A DNA stretch of 64,000 bases from Cafeteria roenbergensis (lineage: Eukaryota > Sar > Bigyra > Bicosoecida > Cafeteriaceae). The notes below the pieces were generated by a model. The model searched no databases. It worked only from the letters and a program-made list of their open reading frames with translations, and was not told the DNA's origin. The stretch spans positions 372,001 through 436,000 of the forward strand of contig VLTN01000024.1 in NCBI GenBank assembly GCA_008330645.1, written 5' to 3'. Shown piece after piece: positions 30,013 to 40,028 of this stretch (positions are counted from its first letter, which is position 1; every line of letters starts with the position of its first letter). A program made the translations under genes and the position numbers.

Positions 30013-32283
30013 CTAGGTGCGAGCCGGGTCAAAGAAGTTTCGCAGCGTCAGCAAGGGCGCCCCAGGCGGGGGCGGCGCAAGCCGGGGTCGCTTCGGCGCC
30101 GGCAGCGCCTCGCCGGGTTTCACCGCCGTCGCAAAGCGGGCGATGCCTCCCGGCGCAGCTCCAGCTGCTGAAGACGTGTGCGTTCCCCCGTGGTCGTCCC
30201 AAGCAGCGCCGTCGTCAGAGTCGCTATCGCTGCACAGGTTCACGTCGGCAGCCGCGGCAGTTCGCCCCGCGCGGGCAGGCGCACGAGCCCCCGCTGAGCG
30301 GCCCCTGCTAGGCCGCAGGCTTGCCTGCCCAGCGCGAGAGGCAGGAGGGGCCGGACATTCACCAGCCCCGGCGGGCTCAGCGGGAGCGCGCACGCCGAGA
30401 TTGGCTGTGGCGTCGTGCCCCGCCCCGCCCTGCTGCCGCGCCCCGCCCTGCTGCCGCGCCCCGCCCTGCTGCCGCGCCCCGCCCTGCTGCCGCGCATCGC
30501 CCTGCTGCCGCCGAGCTCGTGCGAGCAGCGTGTCCACAGACCCGTGCCGGGCAGAGGCCGGCCTGGCCGGCGCTCTGGCTGCGGCTTCAGCGCCAGCAGT
30601 CGCTGCCCGCGTGGCGGTCGCCGCGGGGCCCTTCTCGGTGGCGAGCGGCGCGGCGGGTTCGCGGCGCTGGGGCCGGTCCCGAGGTCCCTCTGGGGCGCCC
30701 GCGCTTGTGCCAGCGGCCGCGGGCGGGGCGGACCGCCCGGCCGCCGCCAGCTGGGCCGCGATGTTGCCAGAGCGGGCGGGCAGCGGCTTGAAGTCCGTTG
30801 CGCTCAGAGCCAGCCACGAGCAGGGCAGCCCCCCTTGCCGCACGCACCGCTGAAGCCCAGCCTCGGCCGCAGTCCGCAGAGCGCTCGTCACCTCCGCCTC
30901 CGCCGCATCCCGCGGGGCTCCCTCGGCCGCCCTTGCAGCCGCGCGCAGCGCCGCCAGGAGCCTTCCCGGCAGCGCCGCCGACGAGCTGCGCATCCCCGAC
31001 CCCCGCTGACCGCGGGCCTGCCGCCAGTGCGTCACGAGCAGCGCAGGCCGGCGCTGCTGCTCGCGCCAGTCCCGCGCCAGCCGCGGCCCGAACTCCGTGC
31101 ACAGCAGCCGCATCCACTTCCGCGCCTCCTCCACCGTGCCGGCAGCGGAAAAACTCTTTGCCGAAAGCAGCGACTTGCTGGGCCCCTTGCGCACCACAGC
31201 CTCGGCCCCGTCCAGCCCGCGGCAGCGGCGCCACACCCACAGCGCAGTGCCCTCGTCCAGGGCACCCCGCAGCTCGGCGAGCGCGAGCCGCTGCGCCGCG
31301 GCAGCCGTCAGAGAGCGATCGCCGTCGCCCCGTGCCCCAGCCGCGGCCGAGCCGCCCTCGTCTTCTGGCCCGGCGGCGGCCAGCTGCTCCACCGCCCGCC
31401 CCAGCTTGCCCCCAAGCCCGCGAAGCTTCCGCAGCGGGGTCGCCGCCAGCACTGCCTCCACCGCCCCGGCCGGCAGAGCCGTCTGCTGGTTCGGCTTGTG
31501 CATTGCGCTGCAGAGCTTGGCCAGCAGCTTGTTGTGCGCCACTCCTGCAGAGCAGGTGAAGCCGGTGGCCCGCTCCACCGCGGCTCGCAGTCGCGCCGCG
31601 ATGGCCATACCCGCCCACAGCAGGGAGTCGGACCTAACCAGACCCGGCCGCCACCTCGCTGACGCAACGACGGCGCCGCCGCCGCGGGTCGCGCCCGTGT
31701 CGTTGACCCCGACGACAACCCAGGAGGGCGGCATTGGGTCCGCCGCAGCCTCCCGGGGGGAGCCGCCCGTCGCGCTGGCGGCGCCGTCAGCACCGACAGT
31801 CAGCCCCGCGACCGCGGCGGCCGCCTCCGCCGACACGTCCACAAACGCCTCGTCAATGCTCGCCCGCTCCACGAGCTGGCCCCCCGTCTCGGCGGCCAGC
31901 GCCGCGAACACCTCTTGGCTGGCGAGCCGGTACCGCTCCAGCGACACCTTGGCGGTCCGCGAGTCAGCCGGATCCGATGACGCCCCGTGCTCCGACACGG
32001 TCTCCACGTGAGCGAGGGCGATCCCCGGGCACAGCGCCTGCGCCTCCGCCACCCGCGTGTGCCGCGAAATGCCGGCGCGCTTGGCGGCGTAGTTGATTGC
32101 AATCAGGTTACCCCACTGCACCACGCCCAGCGCCTGCGACCGCGGAAGCCCGAGACGCTTGCTCTCGACCTGGGCGTAGAACCCATCGAGGTCGATGTGA
32201 AGGATACAGCGCTCGAGCTCCTGGGCGCGCTCGGCGGTCGCGTCGGGCTCGCCGGTGATTTGCTCAACCAGGGCCGCAGCCAT
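30013..32283 (-). CDS. POLH: DNA polymerase eta-like, Y-family translesion polymerase
   Basis: Pol eta copies past UV photoproducts in the nucleus. This is a single 756-residue exon; human POLH is 713. The catalytic metal ligands are visible: Asp31 in HIDLDGFYAQVE and Asp144-Glu145 in ERASIDEAFVDV. The LGVVQWGNLIAINYAAKRAGISR stretch is the eta-type finger/palm segment, and SAGVAHNKLLAKLCSAMHKPN is the family thumb motif. PSKSLLSAKSF opens the little-finger domain. The C-terminal third is disordered, with a Gln-Gln-Gly-Gly-Ala-Arg repeat. It lacks the Cys/His zinc finger (UBZ) of vertebrate eta. The last residues, LLTLRNFFDPART, look like a PCNA-binding motif without its usual Gln. Start ATG 32283. 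Pol kappa or DinB is less likely given the WGN..A.NYAAK segment. Confidence 0.88.
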   Translation of the reverse strand: MAAALVEQITGEPDATAERAQELERCILHIDLDGFYAQVESKRLGLPRSQALGVVQWGNLIAINYAAKRAGISRHTRVAEAQALCPGIALAHVETVSEHGASSDPADSRTAKVSLERYRLASQEVFAALAAETGGQLVERASIDEAFVDVSAEAAAAVAGLTVGADGAASATGGSPREAAADPMPPSWVVVGVNDTGATRGGGAVVASARWRPGLVRSDSLLWAGMAIAARLRAAVERATGFTCSAGVAHNKLLAKLCSAMHKPNQQTALPAGAVEAVLAATPLRKLRGLGGKLGRAVEQLAAAGPEDEGGSAAAGARGDGDRSLTAAAAQRLALAELRGALDEGTALWVWRRCRGLDGAEAVVRKGPSKSLLSAKSFSAAGTVEEARKWMRLLCTEFGPRLARDWREQQRRPALLVTHWRQARGQRGSGMRSSSAALPGRLLAALRAAARAAEGAPRDAAEAEVTSALRTAAEAGLQRCVRQGGLPCSWLALSATDFKPLPARSGNIAAQLAAAGRSAPPAAAGTSAGAPEGPRDRPQRREPAAPLATEKGPAATATRAATAGAEAAARAPARPASARHGSVDTLLARARRQQGDARQQGGARQQGGARQQGGARQQGGAGHDATANLGVRAPAEPAGAGECPAPPASRAGQASLRPSRGRSAGARAPARAGRTAAAADVNLCSDSDSDDGAAWDDHGGTHTSSAAGAAPGGIARFATAVKPGEALPAPKRPRLAPPPPGAPLLTLRNFFDPART
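30411..30508 (+). repeat. 18-nt tandem repeat in POLH tail
   Basis: About five copies of ctgctgccgcgccccgcc encode, on the minus strand, repeated QQGGAR units in the disordered tail of the polymerase. Copies are almost identical, indicating recent expansion, and the unit keeps frame. Confidence 0.92.
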
Positions 32284-32739
32284 GCTACCGTGCTGCCCAG
32301 CCAAGGTCAGTGACAGGGCAAGCAAGCCGCGCAGACGCTCGCCCGCCCCTTCCGTTGCCGCGGGGCTGCCAGCTCGGCCTTGCCGGCACGCCCCCGCCTT
32401 GCTGCAGAGACGCTGCTGCCGGCCAGCACGTCGGGCTCGCTGCCGCGCGGCACCGCAGACCCCGGGGCACCGCACCGACGCGTGAGCAAGCCTACCCAGG
32501 TGGAAGCTTGGGTTCGAGGGTGTGTCGCGGGCTCTGTGCTTGCAGCACTGCCCGCGGTTGTCGGCACGCTTGCGCCGACGCAATGCAGACACAAACCGCG
32601 AGGCTCTGCAACCTTGGCTGCTCTGGCCTTGCTGCTGCCACCGCGCCCGATCAGAGGTCCCAGAGGGGACCGCCCCTCGCTGCAGGCCTGCGACACCAGC
32701 ACCAGACATTCGGGCGCGCGAGACGCTGCAGGTCCGCCC
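32284..32739. promoter_or_regulatory. Divergent intergenic region POLH / CLU
   Basis: The 456 nt between two divergent start codons should carry both promoters. No TATA-like box or repeat stands out, and open frames across it show no domain. Confidence 0.4.
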
Positions 32740-35700
32740 ATGTCAGGCCAGGCAGCTGGCGGCGGCCGGCCGCTCGCTGGCTACGCCGCGGCAGTGGGCG
32801 GACTCCCGCCCAGGGAGGCAGTGCCTCCACAGCCGCGGCAGAGTGTTGGCAACCGCCAACCGGCGGGCGTGCCAACGTCTGCGGGGCCGCGCGGCTCGGG
32901 GGGCCGGAGCTCGGCAAGCGTCGCCACTCGGGCGGGAGCACAGGGCCAGGCGGCGCCGGCATCGTCGAGCCAAGGAGAACCCCGTGGCGTCCGCATAGGG
33001 ACCCCTACCGCGGCAATCTTTCGGGGTGCCAGTGTGGGCACGCCCCCCACGGGCGGCCTTCGCCGCCCAAGCTCCGGCGTGCTGGCGGCAGCCGAACCCG
33101 CGCGCGTGGCGAGCCTCGGCTCGCGCCCCCCCAGGGGGGGGCGCAGCGTTGGCCTACGGGAGGGTTCCGTTGGTGTGGCGAGCGCCACGGGCGGTGCGGC
33201 GCCCGCTGGGCGCGTCGCGGGTGCTCGCTGCGCGGTTGCCGGCAGTGCGCCCTCCGCGGCGTCGCCTGGCCCGGCGAGCGCGGTTGCCGCACGTGGCCCC
33301 GTCCCGCGCGGTCTCGGGGCCCGCGGCGCCTCTGTTGGAGGCAGGGTCGGCGCTGCCGACGGTGCCGCTGGCCCGAGCGCGGCGATCCTGCTGCCGCAAG
33401 CGGCAGCCGAGGCCAGGCCCGTGCGGACCCCGGGCTCGCCGCTTCTGCGCAGCGCCAGTGTCGGAGGCGCGCTGGTGCAGCAGCGCAGCGCGCCAGTGGG
33501 GGGCGCCCGCCCCGGCCCGGGCAGCTCCGCGTACGAGCAGTCCCCGCTGCTCAGCGCCGGCCCCCCCCCGGCGGGCCCGTCGGCTCCCCCGCCCCTGGAG
33601 CTCTCCGCGCCCGTGTCCCGGCTGGACCCGGACAGCAGCGCGTTCGATGACACGTACCAGGACACGCTGGACCGCATCACCGACGAAAAGATCCACGAGG
33701 AGGTGTCGCAGTTCGAGCGTCTCGTCGGGCTCACGCGCTCCTTTGAGCAGTCGGCTCAGCAGTACGCACGCGTCATCATCGGCGAGCGGCACCTGCCCCC
33801 GTCGCGCAAGACCATCAAGCCGGTGCGCCTGCACGGCGTGGCCGGCGGGCAGAAGTTCCTCGTCGGCTCGATCCTGTTCCGCTTCGCGGTTGCCGACGCG
33901 CAGCCAGTGCGCATCTACCCGGACGACGCGGCAGCCGCCAAGGAGGCCGGCCACCAGCTGCGCTCGCTGGTGCGGGCCGTGCGCGCGAGTCACGAGGTCA
34001 GCGGCTCGCCGGCCAAGCGGGCCCTTCGCCTCCCGCTCATGACTCTCGTCGACTGGCTCGGCTACCGCATGGTGGCCGTTAGCAGGCTGCCCATCAACGG
34101 GGACGACACTCTCGTGTATGGCTCGGCCGACGGCTTCGAGACCTTCCGGGACTGCGACGCGCGCGCCACCGCCGCCGTGGCCGAGATGTGCCGCCGGCTC
34201 GGCCTCGCTCCCCACGCCGTCCTCCCCTTCAGGAAGCGCCCGCGCGGCGTCCGCGGCAGCCCCAGCTGCCCCCTGCCCTCCCACCCGCCACCCGCCTCCC
34301 ACGCCCTGGCCGCGCCAGCGCAGCCCGACCTGGTCAACTCCGCGCGCATCGCCGGCGCGGCAGAGCCAGTCCTTCCCATCCTCGGCCAGGCGGAGCAACG
34401 GTCGGCCGCGTCCGCCGCGGCGCTTCGGCAGAGCCAGTCGGCCGCCGCATCCCAGCCGCCGCAGGCCCCCGCCGCCCCCACGCCGCCGGTGCAGCGGGCG
34501 GTCTCGGTCCCTGCGGGCGCGGCGCCCCCCTCCGTCCCCGACCAGTGCCACGTGGCGTTCGGCCCCGTGGACCTCGAGGTCCACCGGTCGGCCAACGGGC
34601 ACGCGTACGTGGTGGACTTCGCGCGCCTCTTCCCGCCCGAGCCGCTGCGGCCCGGCGGCCGCCCGGCGGAGGCGCTCACCCGCCTGCTGCGGCCCGAGCT
34701 GGTGCGGTGGTGGTCCACCCACAGGCAGCCGCTCTGCTCCGACAGCAACATGCTCTTCCAGTGGCACGGCTCGCGGGAGCACCAGCTCCGCGTCCGCCAG
34801 GCCGTCGCCTTCCGCGACTCCCGCATCATCCCCAGCCTCTGCCGGTACCTGGACAGGCACTGCTCCACGGCCGACGCGCCGGGCGCAAGTGCGGCGATAG
34901 GGCCCAGGCCGTCGCAGCGGGCCGTGGCGCCGGACGCCACGGGCTGGCGCCGCCGCGCAGAGACCGCCCGTGGCTCCGGAAGACTCGTGTCCGGCCCCGC
35001 GCCCTCCGGCCGCACCTCGCCTGCCGTCAGCGTTGCGTCTGACGACGACGAGCTGGTGCAGCAGCTGACCGCCGGCGACGCCTCCCTCCGCCGCTCGCCC
35101 CCGGACCTGACGTCCCCTTCGCTCCCGGACCTGCGCTCCCCCTCCTCCCTCGGCGGTTTCGTGGCACCGGTCACCGCCGCATCGCCGCAGCAGCCAGGGC
35201 CGTCCAGCCAGCGCCCCCTCCCCGACGCGGGCTCCCGCTCCCCGGCGTCCAGCACCTCGAGCGAGGGCAGCGAGGACAACCTGGACGCCCTGCTGCTGGC
35301 CACGCCCTCGGCGGCCGTCGCGCGGCAGTCCTCCACGGCGACGTCCCTGGCCGCGTCATCGGCTGGCCTGGACGCGCCCTCGGGAGGCCTGCGCTGGCAG
35401 CGCACCGTGGCCTCCAGCGCCGCCCCCACCGACGCGGCCGAGTCGGCCGCCCCGGCCGATGCGTCGCTCGCGAACCCGTCCGACGGGTTTTACGCCGACC
35501 CCGCGCTGCCGCGATACCAGTTCCCGAGCAGCACGGGCCCTGCGCGCGCGGCAGCCGACCCCAGGAGCCCACCGACCCCCTGCTGGGCGCTCACCTGCGG
35601 CTGCAACGCGTGTGGCGACGGCACCGCGGCGCTCGGGCACTCCTCCGCCCTCGTTCTCGGCCCGGACATGATCGCCGCGGTGGACGAGCAGGCGGCTGCA

Positions 35701-38700
35701 GCCTGCCTCCAGGCGGCAGACGCCTCGCTCGACCTCAACGGCCCCTCCATCTTCGTGCCCGAGGCCGACCCTATCCAGCTTGACGAGGCGCCAGCCGGCG
35801 CGCCCAATCAGGCCGACATGGACCGAGGGCCTGCCGGCGGCCCCGCAGCTGCCGGTGGTGCGGCTGCCAGTGCCGCAGGCCGGCGCAGCGCCGGTGTGCC
35901 AGCCAAGCGACGCCCTGACCCGACAGCACCTGAGCCAGCCGGCCCTGCCGCTCTCCCCTCTGCCGCCCCCCCCTCTGCCGCCCCCCCCTCTGCGGCTCCC
36001 TCCTCTGCCGCCCCCTCCTCTGCCGCTCCCCTCCCCCCTCTGCCGCCCCCCCCTCTGCGGCTCCCTCCTCTGCCGCCCCCCCCTCTGCCTCCCCCCCCTC
36101 TGCCGCTGTCGCTGGGGTCGTCAGGAGCGGGGACGGGGCCAGGGCGCGGACGCTGCCCGCGACCCCGCCGCGAACGCCTGCGCTTGCGGCGGCGACGCAC
36201 CGCCCGTGGAAGGGCGCCAGCTTCGCCGAGGCGGTGACGTCCGCCTCGGCGGTGGCCAGGGCGCGCGCGAGCGAGGCAGTGGCCGGCCTCCCGCTGCCCC
36301 TGCCTCTGGACCTCAGGCTCGCCCTCGGACTGCAGTCTGCGGCCTTCAGCGGCCGCCACGCCGCCACCACCGTGGCCGGCCGCGCCGCCGTGTCGCACAA
36401 GGAGGCCAGCCAGGCGGCGGCGGAGGAGTTTGACGCCGACGGGCTGTGCCGGCTGCTGCACTCTCAGGGGGTGAACCTGCGCTGGCTGGGCCGCGTGTGG
36501 GCGGGGTGCGAGTGCGACGTTCCCCGGCTGCGCATCGGGGTGGAGTGCCTGGCCCGCACCATGCGGACGAGGCTGCGCAGCCGCTGGCGCCGCGTGGAGG
36601 CCCGCCGCGAGCACGGGCTTGGGCTGTGCGGCGACCACGAGCCGTGGCGGAGCGCCGCTCGCCGCGCCCTCAACGAGGCTTGCGGCGTGGGCGCGCGATC
36701 GGCGCTCGCGTGGGTGATGCTGCTGCGCACCGCGATGCGCAAGTTCGAGGGGCTGATCGAGGGCGGTTTCGTCGGGCCGGCGCTGCGGGCCGCGCTGGAG
36801 GCCGACCCGGCAGCTGTGGCGGACCAGCTGGGCCAGACGCTGGAGAGCGTGGGCGCGGAGGAGGAGGCGGACCTGCCTCCCGCGGGTGCCCCCGGCAGAG
36901 CAGCGCAGGTGCAGGCGCAGGCGCAGGCGCAGGGCCGGGCCACCCCCAGCCCGGCCAGACAGGCCTACCTGGAAGCGCTGGGGTCAGCCTCCGCCGCCCC
37001 GACCCCCAGTCTGCGGCCGCAGCTGCCGCCCCTGCCCGACGCGGCAGACTGGCTCGCGGACCTGAGGGCGCTGCGGGAGCGCATTCCGCCCGGCGCGCTG
37101 GCGCTGCGAGCTGCTCACCTGTGCGGCGTCAAGCTGTCGTCCGACGTGCGCGACGCCATCGCCAGCAGCGGGGCCCGGCTGTTCATGGCCGCGGAGCCCT
37201 TCTCCGACGCGGACATCGACGACCTGCTGCCGCGAATGAAATCCACCCCTATGCGGCACTACGCAGAGGGCACGCTGCAGCTGATGCGCTCCCTCCACGA
37301 GGCGGAGGAGGCCAAGCGTCGCTCTCGCGAGGAGCAGATGGCCGCGCTCCCGCCGCCGCAGCAGCAGTCCCCGGCCCCCGGAGCCGGCTCCTCGCAAGCT
37401 GCCTCGGCCGGTGGCGCCGCGTCGCTTCCGGCCGAGGCCGCGGCGTCCCACGGGGCCGGCCCACGCCACCCGGGAGTCCTGCCCAGGGCAGGCGCCCTCC
37501 CCGCTGCCACCTCTGTCTCTCGCAGCGCCGCGACTGGTCCTGGCAAGGGCGCCGTGCCTCGGTCCGGCCCCGCGCCTGCTGCCGCCGCTGCGCCCCAAGC
37601 CAGCTCGCCGTACCCCATCGAGGCGAATGACCCCGCCTTCCCTGACGGCATCCACCCTCACATGGGGGCCTCCCATGTGCGGCAGGCGCTGTCCGCCGCG
37701 CTGTCGTTCGAGACAGCCCTCGCGCTGGGCGGGGACGACGCTGCAACCCTGTGCAACTACGGGTACCTGCTGGAGACAGTGCTGGGAGCGCCCCGCCTCG
37801 CACTACACGTGTACGCCCACGGGCAGGAGACCTCCCCGACGCACTCCCGCGCCCGCTACTACCTTGCCATGTGCCTGGACAAGGCCTCCCGCCGCCTGCG
37901 GAAGGACAACCAGTCCAAGTGTGTGGCCCCCAACCGCAGGCAGTGGCTGCACTTGCAGGGCGGCATCGGGCTGCGCCACGCCGTGGAGCTCGACCCGCGG
38001 CTCGCCAACGCGCGGAAGGACCTGGCCAACTTCCTGCGCCACACGGGCCCCAAGCTCAGGAGCGACGACGCGACGAGGCGGTGGCTGGCTGCGGAGCAGC
38101 AGTTCCGCCGCGTTCTCGCGGTGGACGCCAGCCACAGCATGGCCTGGCTCAACTTGGGGCAGCTGCTGCTGGCGCTGCGGGAGGACTGGGTCAAACGCTC
38201 CCGGGCAATGGCGCGCGCAGCGGCCGCTCGAGAGGCCAGCCGGCTTTTGCCAGGCCGCCAGCCGCCAAGCGGCAGCCGCGGCGACCACTCTGGCCGCGCG
38301 AGCGACGCCTCGTCGGCCGGCAGCGGCAGCCGCAGCTCCAACCGTGGCAGAGAATCGCCCCCCCGTCCTTGGGGGCGCAGCTCGGCGGAGGCCACCACGG
38401 CGGAGCTGCACAACGCGATGCTGGCCGTGCGCCGAGGCACCGAGCTCGGCCTGTTCCCCGCGAGCGGCGCGTGCGCCCTGTCCGAGGAGGAGGACGGCGA
38501 GATTGTGCGGTTCGGCATTGCGGGGGTGGCGCTGGCATGCATGATGCGGGGCGCGCGCAGCAGCAGCATGGCCGGCCGCTACCTCATCATCACTGCGCAC
38601 CCGCTCGTGCGGGCCGTCACCGGCACGATCGCCAGCTACGCCCGCCAACGCCAAAATGCCCTTAAGCGGGATAAGCAGCGCGGCAGCGACCGAGTTGCGG

Positions 38701-39764
38701 CCCAGATGGCCGTTCAGCAGGGGTGGGACGACCTGCCTCCGCAGCACCTGCTGGACCGCATCGTGTGGCAGTGCCTCGACCTCATCGCGCAGCGCGTGCT
38801 GCACATCGTTGGGAACTCGGGCCAGGACGGGAAGCTCTCCGATCACCTCATCATCAAGCCGGCGCACGGCACGTCGCTTGGCTACGGGGGCGCGGAGCGC
38901 GCCGGCAGGTTCAACCGCAAGGGCGCGGTGCCTGGCTCGGCGGAGTCGCTGTCTCCGGACATGGTGAACTTGTGCACGGCAGAGCTGCTCAAGCCCCGCA
39001 CCGACGTCGAGCCGCAAGTGCTGATGCGCGTTGCAGAGGCGGCCGAGCACGTGTGGGCGCCTCAGGGAAGGCAGTCGCTGTTCGTGCGCTGTCAGGTGAC
39101 CCAGCTGACAGAGGGCAGCGCAGCAGTGGCGACCCTCCTGTACGATCGATCCGGCCGCACGCGCACCAGGGCGGTGCTTGAGTCGCTGCAGGCGGTCAAG
39201 GACGAGCTGTCCGTGGCGCAGCTGAGCAACAGCATGCTGCACGACTGCCTGGAAGGCACCGCGCCTCGGACGCATGGCGTGCAGGGCGCGTGGGCCGACG
39301 GGCCGCCTTGCGCCCAGGAGGCTATCTACCCGCCCTTCTTTGTGGTAGACGAGTCGGGAACTGTGACGCGGACCGCCGACGCTCACGAGCGGCTGGCCGA
39401 GCCGGCCTGGCTCGCGAAGCTGGTCGCTACAGTCCAATCTCTGGGACGGCAAACGGTCGGAGCGAGCCGGCTGGACAGGGCCAAGGTGATGTGGGTCATG
39501 GAGGCGCTTGCTCGAGCCGCTGCGGCAAGCATCGGCATCCACAACGCATTCATCACGGACTGGGATTGGGCTCAAGTGCGTATCCGACTCGGGGAGGCGC
39601 CGCAGCCGGTTGCATCGCAGTCTCTGAGGCGGGTCATCTTTTACACTTTGGCTGCGTGGTGGTGCCAGCCATCGTGGCACTGGGAGGCGGTGTGGAAGGC
39701 GCTGCTGCTGGCCAGAGTCGACGTGCGCCGGCTTATCAGGCCGCTGTCGCTCAGCGAGACGTGA
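32740..39764 (+). CDS. CLU: Clustered mitochondria (CLU/CLUH) protein, frame broken near 36030
   Basis: CLU/CLUH binds mRNAs for mitochondrial proteins and keeps mitochondria dispersed. Two long frames together would encode about 2,340 residues; human CLUH is 1,309. Frame A (32740 to stop 36237) has a disordered lead of about 290 residues and the CLU core (33820-34215: KFLVGSILFRFA, LPLMTLVDWLGYRMVAVSRLPIN, DTLVYGSADG). The partner segment HVAFGPVDLEVH plus YVVDFARLFPPE follows. Frame B (open from before 36100 to 39764) has the central LLHSQGVNLRWLGRVW block and TPR-like helices (about 37680-38170), then about 450 residues unknown to me. The parts lie in CLU order, so this is one gene. No intron with plausible splice sites bridges the frames. 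The shift falls in a ctctgccgccccc repeat, so a sequencing or assembly error in C runs, or a real one-base indel, is more likely than splicing. Start ATG 32740. Confidence 0.85.
35950..36110 (+). repeat. C-rich minisatellite (CTCTGCCGCCCCC type) in CLU
   Basis: Repeated tct-gcc-gcc-ccc type units encode Ser-Ala-Ala-Pro in the linker between the two halves of CLU. The Ser-Ala-Ala-Pro reading lies in frame A up to about 36030 and in the next frame afterwards, so the repeat itself records the frame change. Confidence 0.92.
36025..36041 (+). other. Apparent one-base frameshift site in CLU
   Basis: Between the ccc at 36028-36030 and the next tct at 36039 lie eight bases instead of a multiple of three. 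Upstream the repeat reads SAAP in one frame and downstream in another, joining directly to the second CLU half. A single missing C in the run at 36033-36038 would explain it. Confidence 0.75.
36907..36936 (+). repeat. CAGGCG hexanucleotide repeat (Gln-Ala) in CLU
   Basis: Four to five caggcg units encode QAQAQAQ in a linker of the second half of the CLU protein. Confidence 0.9.
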
Positions 39765-40028
39765 CCGTGCCTGTCCGCCCGCCGCCTCCCGCTTCTCCCC
39801 CCCCCCTACAACAAAGAACTATGCAGCACACGTCGTGCTTTGCACGAAGGGGCGAGGAAAGTGCGAACCCATTATCATTCGCCAAATATGTTGCACCCAA
39901 TTTGATGACACGCACTGTCAATGCAAACACAATGCTTGGAACGTGTCACGCCGCCTGCAAGCATCCAGCGAGCGCGCTCAATCCAGAAGCTTGCGCCTCT
40001 GCGGCGAATGGGCCTTTGGCGCACAGGC
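39765..40028. other. Convergent 3' region with AT-richer patch
   Basis: The CLU gene and a minus-strand gene end here. Bases 39810-39960 are clearly less GC-rich than the surroundings (for example cattatcattcgccaaatatgttg). It may hold the 3'-end signals for both genes. Confidence 0.35.

Noticed and set aside
29837-30013. Extending HIS7 upstream to a longer N-terminus
   Set aside because: The in-frame extension has only a GTG start; the ATG at 29836 directly precedes the glutaminase domain.
36120-36235. A small intron joining the two CLU frames
   Set aside because: No GTGAG donor with CAG acceptor in the right phases; the repeat itself shifts frame, so an indel explains it better.
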